From Candidatus Peregrinibacteria bacterium (GTDB lineage Bacteria > Patescibacteriota > Gracilibacteria > UBA1369 > UM-FILTER-53-11): a stretch of DNA of 28,396 bases. The notes under the pieces are model-generated. The model searched no databases and was not told where the DNA came from. It saw only the letters and a program-made list of their open reading frames with translations. The stretch covers positions 1,412-29,807 of the forward strand of contig JAHFJU010000008.1 in the NCBI GenBank assembly GCA_023245725.1, given 5' to 3'. Position numbers and translations under genes: made by a program. This document shows, one piece after another, positions 7,941 through 15,387 of this stretch; within the stretch, counting starts at the first letter, position 1; every line of letters starts with the position of its first letter.

Positions 7941-8299
7941 GGGGTAGCACGATTGATAGGATTTGCGCTATTTACAGCTCCTCAAAATATTGTAGAAATG
8001 TGTTCCCGGGAAAGAATTATGTTGCAAGTTGACGATATGACAATAGCGGCGATCTAAATTCTCATGACAGTCGAGGAACAGCTCCTCCTGCGTAAGCTGG
8101 CGGTGCTGAGTTTGTCCTAATAGATCGCCAAATTAACAAACTAACCTAACAATAGTGATTGCCACATCTCGACAAGTGGGCGAAAATTGTGCCGTGTATT
8201 GAGTATGAATAGCTACGTCATATTTCGGCTCTACGCTAATATAATCAACAAAAAATACCCCTGAAAACAGGAGTATTTAAAAGTTGTACAAAAGTCGAA
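7941..8299. other. Gene-free gap with a coding-like remnant and inverted repeats
   Basis: No complete gene is visible between msrB and rpmB. On the minus strand 7968-8132 is open for 54 codons ending in TAG, and reads like real protein in part (QLTQEELFLDCHENLDRRY, then QHNSFPGTHFYNIL), but it has no ATG and is preceded by TAA. The same stretch contains a perfect 9-bp inverted repeat, GGCGATCTA (8048-8056) with TAGATCGCC (8121-8129), and an inner GAGGA/TCCTC hairpin. A second stem-loop pairs ACAAT (8150-8154) with ATTGT, enclosing GCCAC and GTGGGC. It may be a decayed gene or a structured RNA; the sequence does not decide. Confidence 0.4.
8253..8278 (-). terminator. Intrinsic terminator of rpmB
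   Basis: On the minus strand AAATACTCCTG pairs with CAGGGGTATTT across a TTTT loop (one T-G wobble), followed by further T residues. It lies 22 bp after the rpmB stop. Confidence 0.75.
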
Positions 8300-8581
8300 C
8301 TACGCAACTACTTTAGCCTTCTTTGTCTTTGGGGCTTTCTTTGGGGCAACAGGTGGCCGAGAAGTAGTACGAGCCTTTTTGTTCAGTCGTGTGCGAGGTG
8401 GTTTAACCATTGTTCGCAAACAAGCTGTACAGATTTTCACATAAACAACGACTCCTTCTTCAGTCTGAAATCTCTTTCTAAGCAAGTTAGGGAGATATCG
8501 GCGAAGAGTCTTAATGTTTGAGTGACTAATCGTGTGTCCAACAGATGGACCTTTTCCGCAATTTTCGCATCGCATTGCCAT
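8300..8581 (-). CDS. rpmB: 50S ribosomal protein L28
   Basis: L28 is a small protein of the large ribosomal subunit. The 93-residue protein begins MAMRCENCGKGP and has the L28 pattern of GHTISHSNIKTLRRYLPNL followed by VYVKICTACLRTM. It retains four zinc-type cysteines (Cys5, Cys8, Cys51, Cys54). The last 30 residues are a Lys/Ala/Pro-rich basic tail (APKKAPKTKKAKVV), longer than in the E. coli protein (78 residues). A TATAGT box lies 15 nt before the ATG, with no Shine-Dalgarno. It is monocistronic, with its own terminator. Confidence 0.95.
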   Translation of the reverse strand: MAMRCENCGKGPSVGHTISHSNIKTLRRYLPNLLRKRFQTEEGVVVYVKICTACLRTMVKPPRTRLNKKARTTSRPPVAPKKAPKTKKAKVVA

Positions 8582-8662
8582 AAGCCGCCACAGGTTACTA
8601 TAGGTCCCTTAAATAATGCAAGAGAAAATATCAATTTAGAGGATTAATCCGCTGTCATGACA

Positions 8663-9247
8663 TCAAATAAAAGATTCTCGGCCATTATTTTCACCTAAAT
8701 CGCTAGGAGGATTTGTGACTGCATCATCCATATCGGTAAAATCATCAGCGGTGAATACACCAGAGTTTTCTGGTTTTTGAGCAGCCGTTTGACTCTTCTT
8801 CATTTCTGCTCTCGCCAAATTACCGGCAGCCGATTGAATGCCTTGAGATTCATCAATCGCAATGAGTGACTCAGGGGAAAGAGTCATAAACGGCATTCCT
8901 TCGGCGTCGACGCTCAATTTTGAATTGCCCCATTGAACTTGAATGTTTCCGGGATTTTTAAACGTCAATGTGCCATCTGTTTCAGACTCACCGAAGACGG
9001 CATCTGATGCCCGATGTGACATTGCGTCTCTCCATGCGACAAATCTGTTTTTAGGGTCTTCTCCTTTATCGAGTAAAACCTTTAATACAAGCCGATTGTT
9101 GCGTCTTGTTAGTTCGGCAAGTGCGCGAATAACATCATCACACAATCGCCCTTGTTCAGATGGTTCAACTCCGAGTCTATCAAGTTTAATTGGTCGAGTT
9201 GTTGCTCTTGATTCATCAACAACTTCTCCAAGGCGAAAACTACTCAT
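8663..9247 (-). CDS. Hypothetical protein (194 aa)
   Basis: I do not recognise this protein. The N-terminal half (about 30-95) looks helical and basic (DDVIRALAELTRRNNRLVLK), a short beta-rich part follows (GTLTFKNPGNIQVQW, LSVDAEGMPFMTL), and the last 50 residues are acidic and probably disordered (DDFTDMDDAVTNPPSDLGEN). No signal peptide or membrane segment is seen. The ATG at 9247 follows a TATACT box inside the palindrome at 9277-9289. It lies upstream of rpmB on the same strand with an 81-bp gap, so co-transcription is possible but rpmB appears to have its own promoter. Confidence 0.75.
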   Translation of the reverse strand: MSSFRLGEVVDESRATTRPIKLDRLGVEPSEQGRLCDDVIRALAELTRRNNRLVLKVLLDKGEDPKNRFVAWRDAMSHRASDAVFGESETDGTLTFKNPGNIQVQWGNSKLSVDAEGMPFMTLSPESLIAIDESQGIQSAAGNLARAEMKKSQTAAQKPENSGVFTADDFTDMDDAVTNPPSDLGENNGRESFI

Positions 9248-9276
9248 ATGAATGTAATTTATTAGTTATGTAGTGT

Positions 9277-9289
9277 CGTATAGTATACG
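9277..9289 (-). promoter_or_regulatory. Palindrome overlapping the -10 box of the 194-aa gene
   Basis: CGTATAGTATACG is a 13-nt perfect palindrome around a central G. On the minus strand it contains TATACT, a good -10 box, 34 nt before the ATG at 9247. It could be an operator or only a symmetrical -10 element. Confidence 0.35.
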
Positions 9290-9373
9290 TTTCTTTTTAT
9301 GTGTTTCCACCTCATTCCCACCATATTTGAGTACAGTAGAAGATAGTGCGCAAGGGGAGTACACTGGCGGTAT

Positions 9374-10000
9374 ATGTCACTCATTCTAGGAATTTTCGCA
9401 CTTTTGATGTCGGTAACAATTCATGAATTTTGCCACGCTGTAACAGCGGTTTTTTTAGGCGATCCGACTCCGCGCATTCATGGGCGTGTGAGTTTGAATC
9501 CCATGAGGCATATCGATCCGCTCGGTACCCTCGCGCTTATTTTCTTTAAATTCGGTTGGGGAAAGCCGGTTGTGTTTAATCCGAATAATTTGAAGAAACC
9601 TACACGTGATAGTGCGTTAATTGGTTTGGCGGGGCCTGCTTCTAACTTGCTTATGGCTATTGTGGCTGCGATTCCACTGAAATATTTGGCGACTACTGCA
9701 TTTTCTCAGACGATTTTTTTTGAATTTATAGGAGTTTTTTTCGTTGTGAATATTTTATTGTTTTCGCTGAACATATTGCCTTTCCCTCCTTTTGATGGCT
9801 CTAAAATTATAGGCGTTTTTGTACCTTTCCGTTTTCGTCGCGCTTACGATGCATATTTAGAGTCAGGAGTTGTGTGGGTTTTAATTTTTATAGCCTTCGA
9901 CCAAATGATTTTGCGATGGATTACAGGATTCTCTGTACTGAATTATTTGATAGGCACAATTTCAACGTTGGTTCTCTCTCTTGTCGGATTAGGGAGTTAG
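9374..10000 (+). CDS. Site-2 protease family (M50) membrane zinc metallopeptidase
   Basis: This 208-residue polytopic membrane protein belongs to the M50 intramembrane metalloproteases, which cut membrane-embedded substrates such as anti-sigma factors or signal-peptide remnants. The zinc-binding HEFCH (His17, Glu18, His21) lies in the first membrane segment. The third ligand is Asp141 in NILPFPPFDG, the family's NxxPxxxxDG motif. GLAGPASNLLMAI (about 84-96) is also characteristic. There is no PDZ or CBS domain, so it is the minimal form common in Patescibacteria. The ATG at 9374 lies 8 nt after a weak TACACT box, with no convincing Shine-Dalgarno at the usual distance. The next gene starts 24 bp downstream, suggesting co-transcription. 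Confidence 0.92.
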   Translation: MSLILGIFALLMSVTIHEFCHAVTAVFLGDPTPRIHGRVSLNPMRHIDPLGTLALIFFKFGWGKPVVFNPNNLKKPTRDSALIGLAGPASNLLMAIVAAIPLKYLATTAFSQTIFFEFIGVFFVVNILLFSLNILPFPPFDGSKIIGVFVPFRFRRAYDAYLESGVVWVLIFIAFDQMILRWITGFSVLNYLIGTISTLVLSLVGLGS

Positions 10001-10024
10001 AGTGTAGTATCGACTCTCGATATT

Positions 10025-11068
10025 ATGAAAGAATCACTGCCAACCGATAGTGCTGAACATTTGGGACATATAGAATTACCAGACTCAGAAGATCATCGTC
10101 TTGTCGAAACATATGAAGCCGCAGTTCTTTCAACAAGTCAGCCTGATACAGATTTGAGGCTTTATTACGCGGACTCTCTTGTGCGCGTCGATCGCCAGCT
10201 TGCAGCGTTTCGCCAATTGCAGTGTGTATTATTAGATCCGGCTACAAATCCGCTTCAATTACAAAAATCTGGAGAAATTCTTATGTCTGCTGGTTCTAAA
10301 TTGCTTCGTGAAGTTTGTGACGATTTTTCTCGAAGGCAATATGAAAAACGTGGGCAGTATATTGATTGTAGCGGGAAAAATTTAGCGGAATTACATAAAA
10401 TTGCATACGAAGGTTATAGAGGTTTTACAGATAATATTAGAATGTTTTGTGCTGTTGAACATGAGGCTAGAACTCCTTTAGATAATTCTCATAAGCGAGA
10501 TATGGCGCGAATTTTAGCTCAAGTTGAAATGAGAAATGAGTCGACTTGGGTTTTTTGGTATGCGTCGTTAGTTGATCAATTAGAGCAATTGAATGGTAAA
10601 ACGCCAGTTGATCCAGATGCTTTGAAAACGCAACTAATCGAGAGACTTAAAAGGAAGGAGCAATTACTTTGTGCGCAAAAGAAGAATCCAAACGATACTG
10701 ATATCGCCTATGCTCAAGGTGCAAATTTGTTAGAGTTGCACTCTATTGGTGATCAAATAATTCGAGGCCCGATGGAATGGCTGTGTGTTGACCTCGTGTG
10801 TCGTCAAGGCGCTGATTGGGAGGATTTTGTGACGCGAGATGCTCTAACGTGTTTGAGATATCCATATGGATCATTTGATATTTCTCAGTTGGCAAAATCA
10901 CTTCATAAAAATGGTGATGATTCTGGCGAAGTTATCGTACGAAAGTATCTAAGAGAAATTCACGCAATTTTGAAGGAGGCTTTCCCTGAAGATATTGAAA
11001 GCATTATATGTAGGGATGCACATAATACGCAGCACCTCAATGCGGCAAATTATAAACTCTTAGATTAG
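10025..11068 (+). CDS. Hypothetical helical protein (347 aa)
   Basis: I recognise no family. The protein is soluble and almost entirely helical by composition. Residues 25-85 (ETYEAAVLSTSQPDTDLRLY, LAAFRQLQCVLLDPATNPLQ) resemble a pair of tetratricopeptide-like repeats, the kind that bind partner proteins. The middle (about 190-240) is a charged helix, LKTQLIERLKRKEQLLCAQ, which may form a coiled coil. It contains eight or so cysteines without a metal-binding spacing. It follows the M50 protease by 24 bp on the same strand, so the two may form an operon. tRNA-Thr lies 107 bp downstream. Confidence 0.8.
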   Translation: MKESLPTDSAEHLGHIELPDSEDHRLVETYEAAVLSTSQPDTDLRLYYADSLVRVDRQLAAFRQLQCVLLDPATNPLQLQKSGEILMSAGSKLLREVCDDFSRRQYEKRGQYIDCSGKNLAELHKIAYEGYRGFTDNIRMFCAVEHEARTPLDNSHKRDMARILAQVEMRNESTWVFWYASLVDQLEQLNGKTPVDPDALKTQLIERLKRKEQLLCAQKKNPNDTDIAYAQGANLLELHSIGDQIIRGPMEWLCVDLVCRQGADWEDFVTRDALTCLRYPYGSFDISQLAKSLHKNGDDSGEVIVRKYLREIHAILKEAFPEDIESIICRDAHNTQHLNAANYKLLD

Positions 11069-11175
11069 GTTTTTATGGGGTATTGCAAATTGCAGTCTTT
11101 AACACTAAATTTAAGCAGCTTTTTGAGTTCGCACACTGCGCGAATAAGGTTCTCGAGAACTCGGGAAAACGGTCT

Positions 11176-11251
11176 GCCCATGTAGCTCAGTTAGTAGAGC
11201 ATTTCCATGGTAAGGAAAAGGTCACCAGTGCAAATCTGGTCATGGGCTCCA
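11176..11251 (+). tRNA. tRNA-Thr (GGT)
   Basis: A 76-nt cloverleaf with acceptor stem GCCCATG/CATGGGC, D stem GCTC/GAGC, anticodon stem TTTCC/GGAAA around the loop ATGGTAA (anticodon GGT, reading ACC/ACU), T stem ACCAG/CTGGT and encoded CCA. Its last 12 nt overlap, in antisense, the stop codon and last codons of the STAS-like gene. Confidence 0.95.
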
Positions 11252-11515
11252 GATTTCTTTCATTAGTTCAAGTGTAACCATTACCGAAGGATTATTAGAA
11301 GGGGAAAGTTCTATGTTATGTGGATAGTTATTGCGCAAAGGAGTTAAAAACTCGTCTCCCCACGATGGGCTAAATGTAATAACTCCATCAAAATCCACTG
11401 TGATTTTTTCATTTTGCTGTAGCCCTTTTAAGAGTGGCTGTAATGCTAAATATGCTTCTTTGCCGGCCTGACGAGAAGTTAATGTTGTGCCGAATTTTTT
11501 AAGAAATATTTGCAT
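11240..11515 (-). CDS. STAS-like protein, DUF4325 type
   Basis: This 91-residue protein resembles the STAS-like DUF4325 family, small domains related to anti-sigma-factor antagonists and often found near signalling ATPases. The match is in the central strand and loop, KITVDFDGVITFSPSWGDEF, which corresponds to the family pattern of a hydrophobic strand ending in Asp-Phe, then Ser-Pro-Ser and Asp-Glu-Phe. The serine region would be the counterpart of the phosphorylated serine in STAS proteins, but phosphorylation cannot be inferred here. Its stop codon (TGA at 11240-11242) lies within the 3' end of tRNA-Thr on the other strand. It lies 80 bp downstream of the 525-residue gene on the same strand. 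No partner kinase is visible. Confidence 0.7.
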   Translation of the reverse strand: MQIFLKKFGTTLTSRQAGKEAYLALQPLLKGLQQNEKITVDFDGVITFSPSWGDEFLTPLRNNYPHNIELSPSNNPSVMVTLELMKEIWSP

Positions 11516-11595
11516 TTGGTCATGAAGTGAAAATTCTGTACAACTTTTTTCACATATTTAAGTCCGTCCCTCATGTGTACGCAATATGAAAATTA

Positions 11596-13173
11596 TCAAA
11601 AAGCAAAATCCTCAATATTTACAGGATTTGGTGCGTCATGAGTCGAAGATGATTGTGCCAGTTTTATCGAAACTCGTTTTGGAACTGTAGAGAATGTCGT
11701 ATCTTGTGAGCCGTCTGGCGAAGTAATACCGAAACGCTCACTAGGATTATTAAAAGATACCACTTCATGAAGCCCCGGAGTCATCGCATGCTGATGTACT
11801 GAAGAGAGCGGTTCCATAGGCTTTACCACCGATAAAAGTTCTCTCATATCTTTCACGAGCGATATTGTGCCAATAAGTTCGTTGGCAATTTCAATATACG
11901 GTAGGGTGCGAACGTCGAATGTTTGCCCCTCGTATTTAATGTCTAATATTGTTTCGATAGTTTCATCATCTTGCTCAATCGGGGAAATAGTTCTTCCGAC
12001 TGTTCGTCCTATTCCGCTACCAAGAAGTTCTAGTAGGTGCAGAATATTTTGCGTGAATAGACTCAATTCAAGGTCGTAAAAACTTGGTTTATTCGCCGCA
12101 TTGTGAGGTTTAGGATTACTGAATAGATTTGTCAGTTCATTGGTCATATGTCTAGCTATCATTCGGTCAACAACTCCTTCAGCTGTTTTTTTTGCAGGAT
12201 GTAATTCTGTATTTGTAGCAGGGAGTGCAGCTTTTACTTTTCTCCGAATTTCTCGGTTGAACAAGTCGCCACGTAAAAATCCTTTTAATGATGCGATATT
12301 TAAATTTTCATCAATATAGTCGCGCGTTTCTTGGTCAACAGTTTCTGGAATATTTAACGCTGCAGATGGAGAAAGCGACCAGCCATTTTTATTTTGCATA
12401 TCAATCATGTATTGAATTTGGGCAAGTACGTCAGTAAGTGATCTGCGCCATTTAGTATGATTATTATTGCTTTTTGGTTCTTCTGAGCTACTCTGTGTAT
12501 CTTCTGAGCTATCTTTTGTTTTTTCTGAACTAGGCCGTTCCGTAAGAAGTGCGTGTTTTATTTTGTGTGGTATTAAAAATAGATTTTGCGCTCTAGGTAG
12601 TGTGCTGAGGCAGTCTTGTACAGTTCGAGTGCATTCTTCAGCAACTGTTGCACTGGCCTCTTCAATCAGGTGGATTCCCTCTATTTCAGGGTCTGAATCT
12701 GCACGACGAAGCACTTCAGTTAATGCAATTGCGTCATTAACAAAATCATTGTTGCGGCCCTTGTAAACTATTGTCGGTCCATAGTTAGGCGCAGGCATAT
12801 TTTCGACATCTATTTCAAATAAGTATCCAACGGTATTGCATGCTATTCCTGTCGCAATTGGGCGTGCGGCATCTAGAATTTCATCGAGATATTTAATAAG
12901 GCTCATTATTAGGCGCATCCCGTATTTTTGTTCAATTACTTTCAGCCATTCGGCGGTGTGTGCAGGCGGGTGTTTATTAACGAAAAGTTCACCGACTGTA
13001 ACAGCAAGTGCATGGCTTAAGCATCTGAGTCTTTTGTTGTCTGTTCCCATCGCATTTTGCACTGCACACATTTCAGATATAAATGAATCTGGGCTGAATG
13101 TTGTGTCTACAATAGGAGTTTCTACTCGTCGCGCTCTTGGTGTTATTTCTCTTTCATCGAGGCTGTATGACAT
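11596..13173 (-). CDS. Hypothetical protein (525 aa)
   Basis: I do not recognise a family. The frame is open back to a TTG at 13257 (553 residues), but the ATG at 13173, giving a start of MSYSLDEREITPRARR, is more likely: a TATACT box lies just inside the upstream extension (about 13215-13220) and the first 28 residues look unlike protein. The protein is soluble and mainly helical, with a Ser/Glu/Lys-rich low-complexity linker near 215-245 (SSEKTKDSSEDTQSSSEEPK) separating two parts. The C-terminal third includes a helical stretch FTQNILHLLELLGSGIGRTV. It diverges from rpmG. Confidence 0.75.
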   Translation of the reverse strand: MSYSLDEREITPRARRVETPIVDTTFSPDSFISEMCAVQNAMGTDNKRLRCLSHALAVTVGELFVNKHPPAHTAEWLKVIEQKYGMRLIMSLIKYLDEILDAARPIATGIACNTVGYLFEIDVENMPAPNYGPTIVYKGRNNDFVNDAIALTEVLRRADSDPEIEGIHLIEEASATVAEECTRTVQDCLSTLPRAQNLFLIPHKIKHALLTERPSSEKTKDSSEDTQSSSEEPKSNNNHTKWRRSLTDVLAQIQYMIDMQNKNGWSLSPSAALNIPETVDQETRDYIDENLNIASLKGFLRGDLFNREIRRKVKAALPATNTELHPAKKTAEGVVDRMIARHMTNELTNLFSNPKPHNAANKPSFYDLELSLFTQNILHLLELLGSGIGRTVGRTISPIEQDDETIETILDIKYEGQTFDVRTLPYIEIANELIGTISLVKDMRELLSVVKPMEPLSSVHQHAMTPGLHEVVSFNNPSERFGITSPDGSQDTTFSTVPKRVSIKLAQSSSTHDAPNPVNIEDFAF

Positions 13174-13281
13174 ATTTAGCTTATTAGTTTTGCATTCTAC
13201 TACCTTTTTTAGAGGAGTATAGGGCATGCACAATAATACTACGCCGGTGTCAACCAATTTTAATGATACTAAGAAACCTTG

Positions 13282-13290
13282 TGCTATAAT
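13282..13290 (+). promoter_or_regulatory. Extended -10 promoter of rpmG
   Basis: TGCTATAAT, a consensus extended -10, ends 11 nt before the rpmG ATG at 13302. Transcription would start about 4-6 nt before the start codon, leaving no room for a Shine-Dalgarno. Confidence 0.7.
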
Positions 13291-13301
13291 CCCCGTGCTC
13301 T

Positions 13302-13484
13302 ATGGCTAAAGCTAAATCAGTTAATATCGCATTCCGCTGCACTGAGTGCAACCGAGTTATCAAAACCTCGACACGCGGACCAAAGACAGACTTCACAAAA
13401 AAGCCAATCATGCGTTTCTGCAAAACAGAGCGCAAGCACGTGCTTACAAAGGTGAAAGATGTCAAAAAGCCTGCAAAGAAATAG
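13302..13484 (+). CDS. rpmG: 50S ribosomal protein L33
   Basis: L33 is a small protein of the large subunit. The 60-residue protein has the family pattern VNIAFRCTECNRVIKTSTRG, a Thr/Lys-rich middle and MRFCKTERKHVLTKVK. It keeps the first zinc pair (Cys13, Cys16) and one cysteine of the second pair (Cys40), but the fourth is replaced by Glu43, so zinc binding is probably impaired or lost. It is transcribed from a strong extended -10 promoter. A GAGGA/TCCTC mini-hairpin (13495-13507) separates it from the next gene, 31 bp downstream, which may be co-transcribed. Confidence 0.93.
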   Translation: MAKAKSVNIAFRCTECNRVIKTSTRGPKTDFTKKPIMRFCKTERKHVLTKVKDVKKPAKK

Positions 13485-13515
13485 TTCATAATTTGAGGAT
13501 TTTCCTCTTCGCCGC

Positions 13516-15210
13516 ATGAAAAAACCTGCGCGCATTATTGGGCTTATTGCAACACTCCTTCTTGTTGGAGTGCTTTTTGTTTCCTTTTTGTATTATCAAA
13601 AAAATCTGCGCCCCGTATTTGTAACTTCTGCGACTCAGAGTGGGCGGCATTTAGAGGAATTTTTGCCGGCAGCGAGTAATTTTTTCGTTTTTGTTGATGC
13701 TCAAAATGCAGATCAGCGTGCGAAAACCGATGAGTTATTAAAAGGAATTTCCGGTGAGACTTCGCAGTTTTATATAAATCAATTTGCCGACAATCTTATA
13801 AAAGACGGCACTTTAACTAGTGATGCAGCGACAGCACTTTCTAAAAGCCCTCGCATTGCAATTGGAGGAGTGATGCCGGTATTTAGTCTGAATTCAAAGA
13901 GAATTGCTAAGAAAGCAGATGATCCGCAAAAAAATCCTGTTAAAGATGTTACGGCTTTGTATGTCGCGTTTGAGGTTCCTAATGCAGTCGAAATTGCCAA
14001 TTCGGTAAATGCTCTGCCAGACGCAAAACAGCTCGACCCTAAGTCGTCTAAGAAAAAAATATTCGCTCAAGCCGTCGACGATGTTTTGATTTTTTCAACC
14101 GACTCAACAGAAAAATTACAGGCTCTGACTCACAGAAAATTTTGGGAAAACATTTCGCTTTCTCAAACTCAAAACTTTAAAAATTACGCAGTTCATTTCG
14201 AGAAAAATTCTTTAGCAAATTTATATATCGAACTTCAACCGGCGATTATTGTCGCTTCGGCCTCTGCAGCAGAAAATGGCTTTAATATAACGAGTTGGAG
14301 CACTTTTGTTGATTATCCGGATGCAACTAAAAAGTTGGTTGAGCTTTATTCTAAAGAACACAAATCTCTAATAAATAATGTGCCGACGAACGGGCTGCTT
14401 CTTTTTGCAGAGAATTTCGACTTGGCTGCTCAGTTTTCATTTCAGCCGCAAATAGGCGAAACAATAGCCAAAATAACTGGAATTGATTTAGAAAAAGATA
14501 TTGGTGACGCGGTTGTTGATTTTATTATGCAAGATGCAGGATTGCCTATTCCTACAGTGTCACTTTATGTAGATGGTGGAGCCTCAAACTCAAGTAGCGC
14601 ATTAAGCTCAGATGGAATGCCTGTATTGCTCAAAAAAATCGATGAGCAACTTAATAAATTAATTGTTTTTGCCAATTATTCTGTAAAAACCGATCCATCA
14701 AAAGGGCCATTTATTACACGCGAAAAACTAATAAACACTGGAATTTCGGCAACTCGTGTCACTCTACACCCTGAAAACGTTGCTGATGGCACAGCGCTTC
14801 CGCCAATAGTTCAAAGCCTTTCGAGTGCACTTACACTTACTTATGGAACCATTCATCGCGGAGATTTTGGGCCAGTAACATTTGTATCTACAAATCCTTT
14901 TATAATTGAAAACCTAACAAGCCCCGCTTTGTTTGGAGTTGGCACTGAAAGCCTCGAAAAGTATCGTGCTGAAACCTACAAAAATGGTGGTTTAACATAT
15001 ATTTCGATTGATAAATTAGGCGACTCTGTAGCGCGATTTATGGAATTACTAGACAGTACGTCTGTTACAAATTCTCAACAATCCGGTTCGTTGCGCAGTG
15101 TAGCGACCGAATTACGAAAAAAACTCCAAAAATTCGGCGGATTATTTGCTGTAACAGGTACAGACGGAGAAGGACTCGTGCAAAAAATAGTTTTAAAAAT
15201 TGTAAAGTAA
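13516..15210 (+). CDS. Membrane-anchored extracytoplasmic protein, DUF3352-like
   Basis: The 564-residue protein starts with MKKPAR and a single hydrophobic segment (about 8-27), a signal anchor that leaves the rest outside the membrane. The following part, LEEFLPAASNFFVFVDAQN, resembles the opening of DUF3352 proteins, in which a 'LPA...' segment precedes a strand; pairs of such units, here with a second near ATRVTLHPENVADG, are typical. No catalytic motif is visible. The C-terminus (TELRKKLQKFGGLFAVTGTD) ends in a strand. The start lies 31 bp after rpmG and the next gene begins 177 bp downstream. The family call is only moderate; surface location is better supported. Confidence 0.8.
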   Translation: MKKPARIIGLIATLLLVGVLFVSFLYYQKNLRPVFVTSATQSGRHLEEFLPAASNFFVFVDAQNADQRAKTDELLKGISGETSQFYINQFADNLIKDGTLTSDAATALSKSPRIAIGGVMPVFSLNSKRIAKKADDPQKNPVKDVTALYVAFEVPNAVEIANSVNALPDAKQLDPKSSKKKIFAQAVDDVLIFSTDSTEKLQALTHRKFWENISLSQTQNFKNYAVHFEKNSLANLYIELQPAIIVASASAAENGFNITSWSTFVDYPDATKKLVELYSKEHKSLINNVPTNGLLLFAENFDLAAQFSFQPQIGETIAKITGIDLEKDIGDAVVDFIMQDAGLPIPTVSLYVDGGASNSSSALSSDGMPVLLKKIDEQLNKLIVFANYSVKTDPSKGPFITREKLINTGISATRVTLHPENVADGTALPPIVQSLSSALTLTYGTIHRGDFGPVTFVSTNPFIIENLTSPALFGVGTESLEKYRAETYKNGGLTYISIDKLGDSVARFMELLDSTSVTNSQQSGSLRSVATELRKKLQKFGGLFAVTGTDGEGLVQKIVLKIVK

Positions 15211-15277
15211 ATTTAGGTAACAGATTACTTTTAAAAGTGTAATGATGAGTGCAACTGCATAACTTATTGTGGCTGCC

Positions 15278-15314
15278 GTCCCGACGATTTGCCACAACGA
15301 CAAATTGCCGGGAC
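15278..15314 (+). repeat. Strong hairpin between two surface-protein genes
   Basis: GTCCCG (15278-15283) and GATTTG (15286-15291) pair with CGGGAC (15309-15314) and CAAATT (15301-15306), with a two-base internal mismatch and a 9-nt loop. No T-run follows on the plus strand, so it is not a normal terminator. It lies 74 nt before the ATG of the SLH protein and may act in that mRNA leader. A smaller palindrome, ACTTTTAAAAGT, lies 50 nt upstream. Confidence 0.55.
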
Positions 15315-15387
15315 GACCAAGAAATCTAAATACTTTATTTCTTTATTTGGTCACAAAACTAACGGTTTATTTTCTAACAATCATTTT

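Noticed and set aside
8048..8200. Integron attC site or CRISPR-like repeat
   Set aside because: The inverted repeats lack the attC core pattern and there is only one copy of each; no repeat-spacer array is present.
11083..11277. Plus-strand frame across tRNA-Thr
   Set aside because: It contains the whole tRNA gene; its residues derive from the tRNA.
13174..13257. TTG-started N-terminal extension of the 525-residue protein
   Set aside because: It begins with TTG and contains the likely -10 box; the ATG at 13173 is preferred.
15289..15387. TTG-started N-terminal extension of the SLH protein
   Set aside because: It would place 33 residues before a clear signal peptide and begins within a hairpin.
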